Assembly: GCA_910578035.1 (NCBI GenBank)
Contig: CAJTOB010000005.1
Span: forward strand, 1-64,000
Length of the DNA: 64,000 nt
From: an uncultured Muribaculaceae bacterium
GTDB lineage: Bacteria; Bacteroidota; Bacteroidia; Bacteroidales; Muribaculaceae
Direction: 5' to 3'
Positions within the stretch are counted from its first letter, which is position 1, and every line of letters starts with the position of its first letter. Below are positions 1-8,194 of the stretch, piece after piece. The notes below the pieces were generated by a model that saw only the letters and a program-made list of their open reading frames with translations, was not told the DNA's origin and did not search any database. Position numbers and translations under genes: made by a program.

Positions 1-14
1 GGCGCGCCGAACGC
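1..14. repeat. GC-rich direct repeat, copy 1 (copy 2 at 712-725)
   Basis: The 14-base word GGCGCGCCGAACGC stands at the window edge and again at 712-725, so it brackets the phosphatase gene. A second shared word, TCTAACGCCCCC, occurs near 57-68 and 680-691. The copies are exact but short. They could be remnants of a REP-like family, since a RAYT transposase lies next door, or simply GC-rich intergenic drift. Confidence 0.4.
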
Positions 15-161
15 GCGCCCCTACTGCCGCAGACGCAACACCCTGGACGCGGACGCTTCTAACGCCCCCACCGCCACAAACACAGGCATCGCAGCCTCCA
101 AAAATGATTTGTTCGGAATTTTTTCGTAATTTAGAGCCAATTATAACAAATAAACATACCC

Positions 162-683
162 ATGAAAGAAAAAACCATGCGCCTCGCCGAACGGCTGCGG
201 GGCAAAGATAAAATTGCAGTTCTGTTTGTATGCCTTGGCAACATATGCCGCTCGCCGGCCGCCGAAGGTGTAATGCGTGCCATCGTAGACGAAGCCGGCC
301 AAAGCAGCCGCTGGACCATCGACTCGGCCGGAACAGGCCGCTACCACATAGGTCAGCTTCCAGACCACCGCATGCGAATCCACGCACGTCGCCGAGGCCT
401 CGAACTCACTCACCGTTGCCGCCAGGTATGCGAGGCCGACTTCGACGATTTCGACCTTATCATACCCATGGACGCCGACAACGAAGCCAATCTACGAAGC
501 CTCGCCCCGACACCCGAAGCCCTCGAAAAGATTGTGCCCATGGCCGAATTCGTAGATATGTCGATGCGCTACGACTACATACCCGACCCCTACTACGAAG
601 GCGCCGAAGGCTTCGAACTCGTCCTCGACCTCCTCCAAAACGGCTGCCACCGCCTGTTTGAACAGCTAAGCCCGCGCATCTAA
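162..683 (+). CDS. low-molecular-weight protein tyrosine phosphatase
   Basis: Predicted cytoplasmic protein tyrosine phosphatase of the LMW-PTP fold, which hydrolyses phosphotyrosine through a cysteinyl-phosphate intermediate. The C-x5-R-S signature is seen at residues 24-31 (CLGNICRS), and the general-acid Asp lies in the DPYY motif near the C-terminus. At 173 aa it is slightly longer than the usual 150-160 aa because of an N-terminal stretch of about 15 residues; Met6 (position 177) is an alternative start. No tyrosine kinase or capsule genes sit beside it here, so it looks like a stand-alone housekeeping phosphatase. The family call is firm; the substrate is unknown. Confidence 0.93.
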   Translation: MKEKTMRLAERLRGKDKIAVLFVCLGNICRSPAAEGVMRAIVDEAGQSSRWTIDSAGTGRYHIGQLPDHRMRIHARRRGLELTHRCRQVCEADFDDFDLIIPMDADNEANLRSLAPTPEALEKIVPMAEFVDMSMRYDYIPDPYYEGAEGFELVLDLLQNGCHRLFEQLSPRI

Positions 684-858
684 CGCCCCCGCAGCAATCA
701 CCGACGACGCGGGCGCGCCGAACGCCCCCGATGAAACACACCCCTCAAAAATGGAACCAATCCTCAAGAAAACAGCCACCTACTGGCCTTGATAAATCAC
801 CACATACGGCGGCTGTTGGCATAAATATCTTATTATTAACGCAAAAATTCACTCTATA

Positions 859-1383
859 ATGAGCGATCGGCACCAGTTCCGGGCAAACTGGCATGGATAT
901 AACGATGGTTTATATTTCGTGACTGTCTGCACACGCGAAATGAAGCCCTCTCTTGGGGCTATAACCGATAATGAGATGCACCTCAGCCATCTGGGCGCTG
1001 TCTTAGATTATTGGCTTCGGAAAGCGCCCGAGAGTTATGAGGATATTTGCATGATAAATTATGTGATAATGCCAAATCATTTTCACTGTCTGCTTGATAT
1101 CAGAGGGGAACAATTACACAGCGAACAAGCGCACTATGGTTGCCTCTACAGCTCTCATCGCTTGGATAAAAATACTAATTTTCATCACAATTCATTGCTG
1201 TCAAGATTTATAGGAAATATAAAACGGGCAGTAACGATGGAGGCGCGCAAAGCAGGTATAGATTTCACATGGCAGCGATCATTTCATGAGCATATTGTAA
1301 AACACGATTCTGCTTATAAGGCTATCATGCTACATATAGACCGCAATGTGTCGTCATGGACCGAAGATAGGTTCTATAGATAA
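859..1383 (+). CDS. RAYT / IS200-like Y1 transposase
   Basis: A 174-residue protein of the Y1 (HUH) transposase superfamily, most like REP-associated tyrosine transposases, which nick and rejoin single-stranded DNA. The HUH pair is visible as His74 and His76 (NHFH), followed by a C-terminal WQRSFHEHI block. The position that often carries the catalytic Tyr in related proteins is Phe-His here; Tyr153 is the best remaining candidate nucleophile. The coding sequence is visibly more AT-rich than its neighbours, which suggests acquisition. No clean terminal hairpins define an element around it, so it looks like a domesticated single-copy RAYT. It converges on the lipoprotein gene at 1463 across a terminator. 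Confidence 0.88.
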   Translation: MSDRHQFRANWHGYNDGLYFVTVCTREMKPSLGAITDNEMHLSHLGAVLDYWLRKAPESYEDICMINYVIMPNHFHCLLDIRGEQLHSEQAHYGCLYSSHRLDKNTNFHHNSLLSRFIGNIKRAVTMEARKAGIDFTWQRSFHEHIVKHDSAYKAIMLHIDRNVSSWTEDRFYR

Positions 1384-1402
1384 ACAAGTGCGGCCGGTAA
1401 GA

Positions 1403-1439
1403 AAAAAGGGTGCGTCGAGCGAACTCGGCGCACCCTTTT
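1403..1439. terminator. bidirectional intrinsic terminator
   Basis: An inverted repeat with arms of about 16 bases (AAAAGGGTGCG... / ...CGCACCCTTTT, one G-T pair) and a CGAA loop. It is flanked by A and T runs on both sides, so it can stop both the transposase transcript (plus) and the SusCD operon (minus). Confidence 0.85.
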
Positions 1440-1462
1440 CAGGATTAGTATTTAACAGGGTT

Positions 1463-2965
1463 TTATTCCTTGGGGATAATCTTGATATTATCGAGCATCC
1501 AGCGGTTTGCAGTGCCGACTTCCCATTCGTTCTGAGAAATGGTGATCTGGGTATCTTTGTCGATTTTCACTCCCGAGAGGTCTACGGTAGCCTTGATCCA
1601 TTCAAGTTTCTTTCCGTTCTCCCAGCCGTGGGTGGGAATATCGTAGCGGACTACATCGTCGCCGTTCTTAACTTCTACGTAGAGTGTCACGGGGTCGATT
1701 TTGCCTGAGCCCTGGCGCATCACAGACCAGTCGAATGTGAAGAGCACGCTCTCGCCTTCCGGCACAGTAGTAATAGACGGCAGGATAATACCGCTGTGGT
1801 TACCGGTCTTACCGAATTTGAGGTAGTTGCGCTGGAGATATGTACGCTTTTTATCGCCCTTGTCGTAGACAAACTTGTAGCCCTTCGATTCGATGTAGTC
1901 GAAGCACGTCATTTCACCGCCATCTACAGGAATCTTGATAGAGGTAAGAGCAACGGCCGAAGCGTCCATATCATCGGTTCCGACGTGGTCGCCGACACCG
2001 GCAGCCACAGATATCGGTTCGAGCCATTCCCAGTCTTCGCTCCAGTAGACAATCTGATACATGCCGAGGTCTTCGATTGTAGTAGCCAGCAGACGCACGC
2101 TCTTGCCAGATTTTCCTGCGAAATAGCCTTCGACTTTCACATTATGGTTTGCCAGTTCGCTGAAGGAGAGACCTTCTACAGCATCGATAGCTACCACAGA
2201 GCATGCCTGGCCGTCGACGAGCAGATTATTGCCGTCCACATGACCTGTTATAGAAACATATTTCATGCCGTCAGGCGAATAGGAATCGAGATTGTCGGTG
2301 ATATCGGCAGCCTCGCCACGGGTAAACTCAGCAGTGCCCTCAGTCTTAAAGACCTCGCCCTGCACATAGGGATATCCGGCGTCGTCCGACGCTTTCAGAC
2401 CCTGAAGTGTGCCGGTAGCGCCGAGAGTCATGCCTTCGGGGAAGCCGGTGACATATGCGAAATCTGTTCCGTCGGTCACAACCTGACCTTTGCCGAAGTT
2501 TTCGGCCACGGTCACACCGGGTACAACCATGGCGGTCTTGTCGGGAGCGGTGGCGATTTCATAGATAGCATAGTCGGCCACTCCGCGGTATGTGTCGCCG
2601 CTCTGGAAGATGGTTACAGTGGCGATACTCTTCTTTGTAGTGCCACGGAAAAGAATATCTATCTGGCGGGGATTGTCGAGAGCTCCGTCGCGCATATTGT
2701 CGGCAATGCTTACGGTAACCTCGGTTGTGCCGCCATGGCCTGTGGCAGGCGATATCGTCACATAGTCAGGTGCCTCCGAATACCAGTCGGCGTCGGCATA
2801 TATGAGTATGCTCTGCGGCTGAGCCGAGAGGCCCTCGAAAGAAAGGCTGGGCGCACTTGCGAGCACGGCCTTTGCAACGGTCACGTTATCGTCGTCATCG
2901 CAGGCTGCGAGAGCACAGCCGATAATGCCGAGAAGCGCGAATATATAAATATTGAGTTTCTTCAT
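1463..2965 (-). CDS. BACON / DUF5689-type surface lipoprotein
   Basis: Last gene of a SusCD operon. A lipoprotein signal ends at Cys22 (LAAC box) and is followed by Asp residues, typical of Bacteroidetes surface lipoproteins. Residues of about 35-115 look like a BACON domain (Ig-like, ending in a TVTIFQSG-type strand). Residues of about 125-330 resemble DUF5689, an OB-like region. The C-terminal part of about 160 residues looks like a jelly-roll binding module that ends WMLDNIKI. By position it takes the place of SusE/SusF-like accessory binding proteins. No catalytic motif is visible, so a ligand-binding role on the cell surface is inferred; the ligand is unknown. Confidence 0.8.
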   Translation of the reverse strand: MKKLNIYIFALLGIIGCALAACDDDDNVTVAKAVLASAPSLSFEGLSAQPQSILIYADADWYSEAPDYVTISPATGHGGTTEVTVSIADNMRDGALDNPRQIDILFRGTTKKSIATVTIFQSGDTYRGVADYAIYEIATAPDKTAMVVPGVTVAENFGKGQVVTDGTDFAYVTGFPEGMTLGATGTLQGLKASDDAGYPYVQGEVFKTEGTAEFTRGEAADITDNLDSYSPDGMKYVSITGHVDGNNLLVDGQACSVVAIDAVEGLSFSELANHNVKVEGYFAGKSGKSVRLLATTIEDLGMYQIVYWSEDWEWLEPISVAAGVGDHVGTDDMDASAVALTSIKIPVDGGEMTCFDYIESKGYKFVYDKGDKKRTYLQRNYLKFGKTGNHSGIILPSITTVPEGESVLFTFDWSVMRQGSGKIDPVTLYVEVKNGDDVVRYDIPTHGWENGKKLEWIKATVDLSGVKIDKDTQITISQNEWEVGTANRWMLDNIKIIPKE

Positions 2966-2990
2966 GATTCTAAGAATGGAGATTTATACA

Positions 2991-4793
2991 TTATTTGCGG
3001 TCGATATCTTCCCAACCGGGATTCTGTGTCAGATTCTTGTTGAGCGAAAGATCGTCGATAGGCAGACCGTAGTAGTAATCGCGGTTATTGTTCCAGCCGT
3101 TGCGGGGCTGCGACTTGTGGTAGTTGGTATAGCCCGATTCGCCTTCGGAGAGAAGGATTTCGGAACCGATACGGTAAACCTGGGCATCCTTCACATTCGG
3201 CTTGGCCTGCGACGCGGTATAGAGATAGAGGTCGGGCTTGCCGTCGCCGGTAAGGTCATATTCGCCGGGGCCGGGGAAGTACATGCCGTAGATATCCTGG
3301 TCGAGGCAGTAGCCTGCACGCCAGCGGAGGAGGTCCATCATGCGGCTGCCTTCCATTACGAATTCGACAGCGCGCTCGCGACGGATTTCGAGGATAACGC
3401 CCTTGTTCGAGCCGGTGACGTTGGTATAGCCGAAATTCGGGTCTTCAAGGAAGGGGTCGGGGTTGCTGTTTGCCGATGCGAGGCTAAGATGAGGCATACC
3501 GGCGCGGTTGCGGAGCAGATTGATGCTCTTGTCGAGGTCGGCCTGGGTAAGAGTGCCGGCTTCGGCCTTTGCCTCGGCATAGTTGAGGAGCACTTCGCCA
3601 TAGCGGAGCACAGGCATGTCGCAGGTCGAACGCTTGTTATCGAGCTGTCCGCTTTCGAGAAGGGGGCTCTGCACAAATTTGATGGGCTGGAAGCCTGTAG
3701 TGGTAGCGGTGAAGTCCGGCGCGAGAATATCGGTTTTGCCGATACGGTGGTAGCCGGTGGTACGTATGCTCTGGGCAAGACGCGGGTCGCGGTCTTTCAC
3801 CATGTCAACGAAGCTCTTGGTGGCGTAGCCGGCCTGGTCGGTATAGCGGCTGCCGTCTTTCATCAGATACTGGTAGACGAGCTTGCGGGGGAAACCGGGC
3901 TGTCCGCCTGTGGGCTGAAGGGTAGACGATGCGGCCTCGTGGTAAGCGCCGGTAGCGCCGGTGAAGCGGATAGCGAGGATATACTCATCAGGATTGGCGT
4001 CTTCGAACGTGAAGAGGTTGAGATAGTCCTCGGCAGGCTTGCCGGTTGAGTAGAGTTTATACTCGTTGAGCGACATGAGCTTTTCGGCTGCATCAGCGGC
4101 CTGGCTCAGGTACCAGTTGTAGTCATGGCCTTCGAGGTTTATGTTGTGATACTTGCGGAAAGTACCCTCGAAGAGGCATATACGGGCCTTGAGAGCGAGA
4201 GCGGCGCCTCTTGTCACGCGGAAGGGATTGTTGGGCTCGGCCGATTTTGCGGGGCAGTTCTCGATAGCAAAGTCGAGGTCGGCCACAACGTTGGCCATAA
4301 CGAGCTCGCGCGAGTCGCGGGGCTTGTAGAGGTCGGCGTCGGCAGAACCGATTTCGTGCTCATACCAGGGCACATCGCCGAAGCGCATCACTTTCTCGAA
4401 ATAGAACAGCGCACGGAAGAAGCGGGTAACGCCGCTGTATTTTGCCACAGCCTCCTTGTCGGGGCAGCGGTCTACGCGGTCGAGCAGCGAATTGATGCGG
4501 CGCAGCTGAGCCCAGCTCCAGCCGCCTGTACCCGCCTTGGTGGGTGTGACACGCTTGGTGCCTCCGAGCATTACATCAGAGAGGGTCTGGGTGAGGTAGA
4601 AGTCGCTTTTCTCGCGTTCGGGTTCCTTGTTGAGAAGATTGTTATAGAACGGATTGGAGAACATTTCCAGGTCACCGGCAGTCTTGAAATAGTCAGACTC
4701 GGTCACTCGGTCCTGAGGATTGAGGTTAATGGCATCCTCGCAGGAAGTGAGAGCTACCAGCGCTACCGAAAGTCCTAATATTATTTTTTTCAT
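2991..4793 (-). CDS. SusD/RagB-family nutrient-binding lipoprotein
   Basis: Outer-membrane surface lipoprotein that caps the SusC-type transporter and captures its ligand. A signal peptide leads to Cys18 (LTSC). The 600 residues show the SusD fold: an N-terminal TPR-like part with LLNRVD/FFRALFYF-type helices, the RGAALALKARICLFEGTFRKY segment, and the C-terminal NLLRNRAGMPHL and EIRRERAVEFVMEGSRMMDLLRW hallmarks. It follows the SusC gene by only 18 bases, so the two are co-transcribed. The substrate cannot be read from the sequence. Family assignment is secure. Confidence 0.96.
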   Translation of the reverse strand: MKKIILGLSVALVALTSCEDAINLNPQDRVTESDYFKTAGDLEMFSNPFYNNLLNKEPEREKSDFYLTQTLSDVMLGGTKRVTPTKAGTGGWSWAQLRRINSLLDRVDRCPDKEAVAKYSGVTRFFRALFYFEKVMRFGDVPWYEHEIGSADADLYKPRDSRELVMANVVADLDFAIENCPAKSAEPNNPFRVTRGAALALKARICLFEGTFRKYHNINLEGHDYNWYLSQAADAAEKLMSLNEYKLYSTGKPAEDYLNLFTFEDANPDEYILAIRFTGATGAYHEAASSTLQPTGGQPGFPRKLVYQYLMKDGSRYTDQAGYATKSFVDMVKDRDPRLAQSIRTTGYHRIGKTDILAPDFTATTTGFQPIKFVQSPLLESGQLDNKRSTCDMPVLRYGEVLLNYAEAKAEAGTLTQADLDKSINLLRNRAGMPHLSLASANSNPDPFLEDPNFGYTNVTGSNKGVILEIRRERAVEFVMEGSRMMDLLRWRAGYCLDQDIYGMYFPGPGEYDLTGDGKPDLYLYTASQAKPNVKDAQVYRIGSEILLSEGESGYTNYHKSQPRNGWNNNRDYYYGLPIDDLSLNKNLTQNPGWEDIDRK

Positions 4794-4811
4794 TGTCGTA
4801 ACGGCTAAGGA

Positions 4812-7800
4812 TTAGAAGGTGATGTCGATACCTACCATGTAGGTTTTCGGGAAGGTATAGGCCAGGTTGTTGTTCTGTTCCGAGCGGCTGTAAGCGCTTT
4901 CGGGGTCGAGCCACTTGGTGTTTTTCTTAAGAGGCGACCAGTAGCAGAGGTTTTCGCCGGTGAAATACACGCGTACCTTCTCGAGGTAAGCCTTGCGAAT
5001 CCATTTCTGAGGCAGCGAGTAGCCTACAGTGAGGTTCTTGAAGCGGAGGTAGCGGAGATTCTGCAGATAGCGGTCGTTCACGAAGCTGAGCGTACCCGAA
5101 GTAGCGGCATATGCCATCGGACGGGGGAAGTATGCGTCGGGATTATCCTCGCTCCAGATAAGGTCGCGGAAGTCGCTGCGGAGGAACGATACATACGAGT
5201 ATGAGTATGCGCCCCAGAAAGGCATACAATGGCCGTTAGGATACCAGTAGTGGTTACCGGTGCCCTGGAAGAAGGCCGATACGTCGAAGCCGAAGTAGCG
5301 GATAGAAGCATTGATACCATACTGCAGGGAAGCAAGCGAGTTGCCGATGATAGTACGGTCGCCGGGGTTGTCGGCGGTATTGGAGCCTACACCGATTTTG
5401 CGGTCGCCGTCGAGGTCGAGGAATTTGATGTCGCCGGCCTGCCATCCGCCGGTCACACGCTTGGTAACTGAGCCGAGGTCAACATGCTTTGCATATTCCT
5501 GAGCCTCTTCGGTGCTCTTGAAATAGCCGTCTACTCTGTAGCCCCAGATTTCGCCTATGCGCTGGCCTACGTAGTAGTCTTTTGCGAAGGACTTGTCAGG
5601 GTTGTCGTAGCGGGTGATGTGCGAGCGGTAGTCGCTGATATTGAAGCCTACGCTGTAAGTGAAGGGGTGGCCGAAGAGCTGGAAGTTGTCGTTCCAGGTG
5701 ATGGCAGCCTCATAACCCTTTGTGCGGAGGTCTGCGGTGTTCATCTGAGGGGGATCTGCGCCATATACCGAGGGAAGGGCGATACCGTCGGTAAGCATGT
5801 CGTGGGTGTCGCGGATATAAAGGTCGCCGGTGAACGACAGGCGGTTGTTGAGCATCGAGAAGTCAAGACCGAGGTCCCACTGCTTGGAGGTCTCCCAGGT
5901 CATGTCGGAAGCGATGGGTGCGCCAAGCGAGCTGTAGACAGCCTTGTTGGCACCGTCGAAAGTGAAGCTGTCGAACTTGTTGGTTGTCACCATGCGGAGG
6001 AATGTATAGTACGACGATACATTCTGGTTGCCGAGTTCGCCATACGACAGGCGGAGCTTCGCGTTGTTGAAGAGATTGCGCAGGGGAGTGAAGAATTCTT
6101 CTTCAGAGAAGCGCCAGCCAGCCGAGCCCGAGGGGAAGAAGCCCCAGCGGTGGCCTCTGCCGAAGCGCGAGGTACCGTCGTAGCGGCCTGAGAACTCGAG
6201 AAGGTACTTGCCTTTGTAGTCGTAGTTGATACGACCGAAGATACCCTGAAGGGCATACTGGTTCTGGCTGCCGGTGACGTCGGAAATCTTGTCGCCGTTG
6301 GAGTTCACACCCACGAGGTTGAAGTCGGTGAGGTCTTCGGAGATAAGGTTTTCGGCCGACATGCCGCGGTTGATGATATTGAGGCGCTCATAGTTGTAAC
6401 CGGCCATAACCTGCAGATTGTGGTTTTCGGCGAAGGTTTCCTTGTATGTCGCAAAAGCGTTCACAGCATAGTAGTGGCGAGTGTTGATGGTCTCGCGGAG
6501 GTCGTTGAGGCCGGCGCCGGTGTTCCATATCTGTATATCCTGGTCGGGATATTCGCGGAATTCGACATTGTTGCCGCGGTTCTGGTTGCGAGTCTGGTAG
6601 AAACGGTATGTGAAGTCGGCGGTAACAGAGAGCTGCTTGATAGGATTGGCGTTAAGACGGAATGTGGTAGTAAAGTCGGTCTTACGGTCGATGTTGGGGT
6701 GCTTGCCGTCGATAATCTGAGAATGGCGGCTGTTACCCACTGCATAGCCTGAGTAGGGAGTTGTGCGGATCTGTGTTCCATCGGGGTTCATCAGGGGCAC
6801 ACATGCGAGGGCGTGACGGCCCATGTAGCCGAGAGTGGCATCGATACCGGAACGGCCCTGATAGTCGTAGGTCGAACCGAAGAACGATGTATTGTTGCTC
6901 ATTGTAATCCACTTGTTGATGTTGAAGTCGATTTTGCTTCGCATGTTGTACTTCTTATATACGTCGGGAATAACCTTGAGCATACCTTCCTGACGGTCGA
7001 AACCGCCGGAGAGGAAGTATTTCACGGCCTTGTTACCGCCGGAAACAGATATATTGTGCTGCTGGCTGGGCTTGGTGTCGCGGAAGAGCGAGTGATACCA
7101 GTCGTGGTTGGCATAGTAGTACCACTGATTGCGGCCATTGCGGTTTTCGGTAACTACCCAGGGGCGGTCGGGGTGCTCGGTCTTGTCGTTGACGCGGGCA
7201 AGAAGCTGCTGCATGTCGTAGTCCGAGTAATCCCAGTAGGGCTTGCCCGAGTCGGCCATGAAGAACTCGTTGGTGGTATATACCGACCAGTAGCCGCGGG
7301 TTTCATATTCAGTAGAAGTGGTCGGAGTGGTCCAGCCGAAGCGGCCGCTGTAGCGCACGGTAGCTTTGCCTTCTTTCTCCTGGCCGCTCTTTGTGGTGAT
7401 GAGAACCACACCGAAGGCTGCACGGGCGCCGTAGACGGCGGCGGCCGATGCGTCTTTGATAACGGAGATATTGTCGATATCGTTGGGGTTGAGGTCGTTG
7501 ATTTCACCTACAGAACCGTCGATAAGCACCAGAGGCTCGGCGGAGTTGATAGATGTGGTACCGCGGATATTGAGAGAACCCGAGGTGCCGGGGCGACCGT
7601 TGGTCACACTTACATTAAGGCCGGCCACGGCACCCTGCAGCATGTTGGTTACAGAGCCGCCGGTACGGTCTTCGAACTTGGCGCCGTCTACAGTTGCGAC
7701 AGCACCGGTGAGGTTCACCTTCTTCTGAGTACCATAGCCGATTACTACGGTTTCCTCGAGCATGGTGGAGCTTTCCTCAAGGACAACTCTTATCTCGCTC

Positions 7801-8066
7801 TGGTCTGCGGCTACGTTGACCGTCTTTTCGGTATAGCCTACATAGGAGAACCTAAGGGTCACAGGGCCGTTGGGAACGGTAATGGTGAAATTGCCGTCGA
7901 TGTCGGTGGAGACTCCGGTCTTGCTCTGTCCGGCCACCACGGAGACACCGATCAAAGGCTCGTCGGCGGTGTCGACGACGTTGCCTTTCACCTCGCGTGC
8001 AAACGCTGCCGATGTTGTCGACAGTAATATCGCAAGCACGAGCATCAGTCTTGTGAATAGTTTCAT
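4812..8066 (-). CDS. SusC/RagA-family TonB-dependent outer-membrane transporter
   Basis: A TonB-dependent active importer, 1084 aa. Order of parts: signal peptide (cleavage after AFA, about residue 23), a carboxypeptidase-regulatory-like domain (about 24-105), a TonB-box-like segment ETVVIGYGTQ, the plug with GRPGTSGSLNIRGTTS, then a large barrel that ends in a typical C-terminal beta-strand (GIDITF). There is no N-terminal STN domain, so it is not built for FecR/ECF sigma signalling. With the SusD partner just downstream and a phosphoesterase upstream it forms a complete import pair for an unidentified, perhaps phosphorylated, substrate. Confidence 0.96.
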   Translation of the reverse strand: MKLFTRLMLVLAILLSTTSAAFAREVKGNVVDTADEPLIGVSVVAGQSKTGVSTDIDGNFTITVPNGPVTLRFSYVGYTEKTVNVAADQSEIRVVLEESSTMLEETVVIGYGTQKKVNLTGAVATVDGAKFEDRTGGSVTNMLQGAVAGLNVSVTNGRPGTSGSLNIRGTTSINSAEPLVLIDGSVGEINDLNPNDIDNISVIKDASAAAVYGARAAFGVVLITTKSGQEKEGKATVRYSGRFGWTTPTTSTEYETRGYWSVYTTNEFFMADSGKPYWDYSDYDMQQLLARVNDKTEHPDRPWVVTENRNGRNQWYYYANHDWYHSLFRDTKPSQQHNISVSGGNKAVKYFLSGGFDRQEGMLKVIPDVYKKYNMRSKIDFNINKWITMSNNTSFFGSTYDYQGRSGIDATLGYMGRHALACVPLMNPDGTQIRTTPYSGYAVGNSRHSQIIDGKHPNIDRKTDFTTTFRLNANPIKQLSVTADFTYRFYQTRNQNRGNNVEFREYPDQDIQIWNTGAGLNDLRETINTRHYYAVNAFATYKETFAENHNLQVMAGYNYERLNIINRGMSAENLISEDLTDFNLVGVNSNGDKISDVTGSQNQYALQGIFGRINYDYKGKYLLEFSGRYDGTSRFGRGHRWGFFPSGSAGWRFSEEEFFTPLRNLFNNAKLRLSYGELGNQNVSSYYTFLRMVTTNKFDSFTFDGANKAVYSSLGAPIASDMTWETSKQWDLGLDFSMLNNRLSFTGDLYIRDTHDMLTDGIALPSVYGADPPQMNTADLRTKGYEAAITWNDNFQLFGHPFTYSVGFNISDYRSHITRYDNPDKSFAKDYYVGQRIGEIWGYRVDGYFKSTEEAQEYAKHVDLGSVTKRVTGGWQAGDIKFLDLDGDRKIGVGSNTADNPGDRTIIGNSLASLQYGINASIRYFGFDVSAFFQGTGNHYWYPNGHCMPFWGAYSYSYVSFLRSDFRDLIWSEDNPDAYFPRPMAYAATSGTLSFVNDRYLQNLRYLRFKNLTVGYSLPQKWIRKAYLEKVRVYFTGENLCYWSPLKKNTKWLDPESAYSRSEQNNNLAYTFPKTYMVGIDITF

Positions 8067-8094
8067 AGAATAAAGAAATGTGTGATTGGAATTA

Positions 8095-8190
8095 GTTCTA
8101 ATTGAGAATTAACAATTAATAATTAGCGAATTATAAGTTCCTGTTCCGAAACGCGAATTATAAATTCTTCATTATTAATTATCAATTACA
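8095..8190. repeat. AT-rich repeat cluster before susC
   Basis: The gap between the phosphoesterase and SusC genes is mostly A and T and holds an exact direct repeat GCGAATTATAA at 8126-8136 and 8153-8163. It also holds roughly inverted blocks of AATTAATAATT type on either side. Similar ATTCATAATT words recur at 12999-13056 and near 38740. In RNA it could fold into a weak stem inside the operon and set relative expression of its two halves. Confidence 0.5.
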
Positions 8191-8194
8191 GGGA

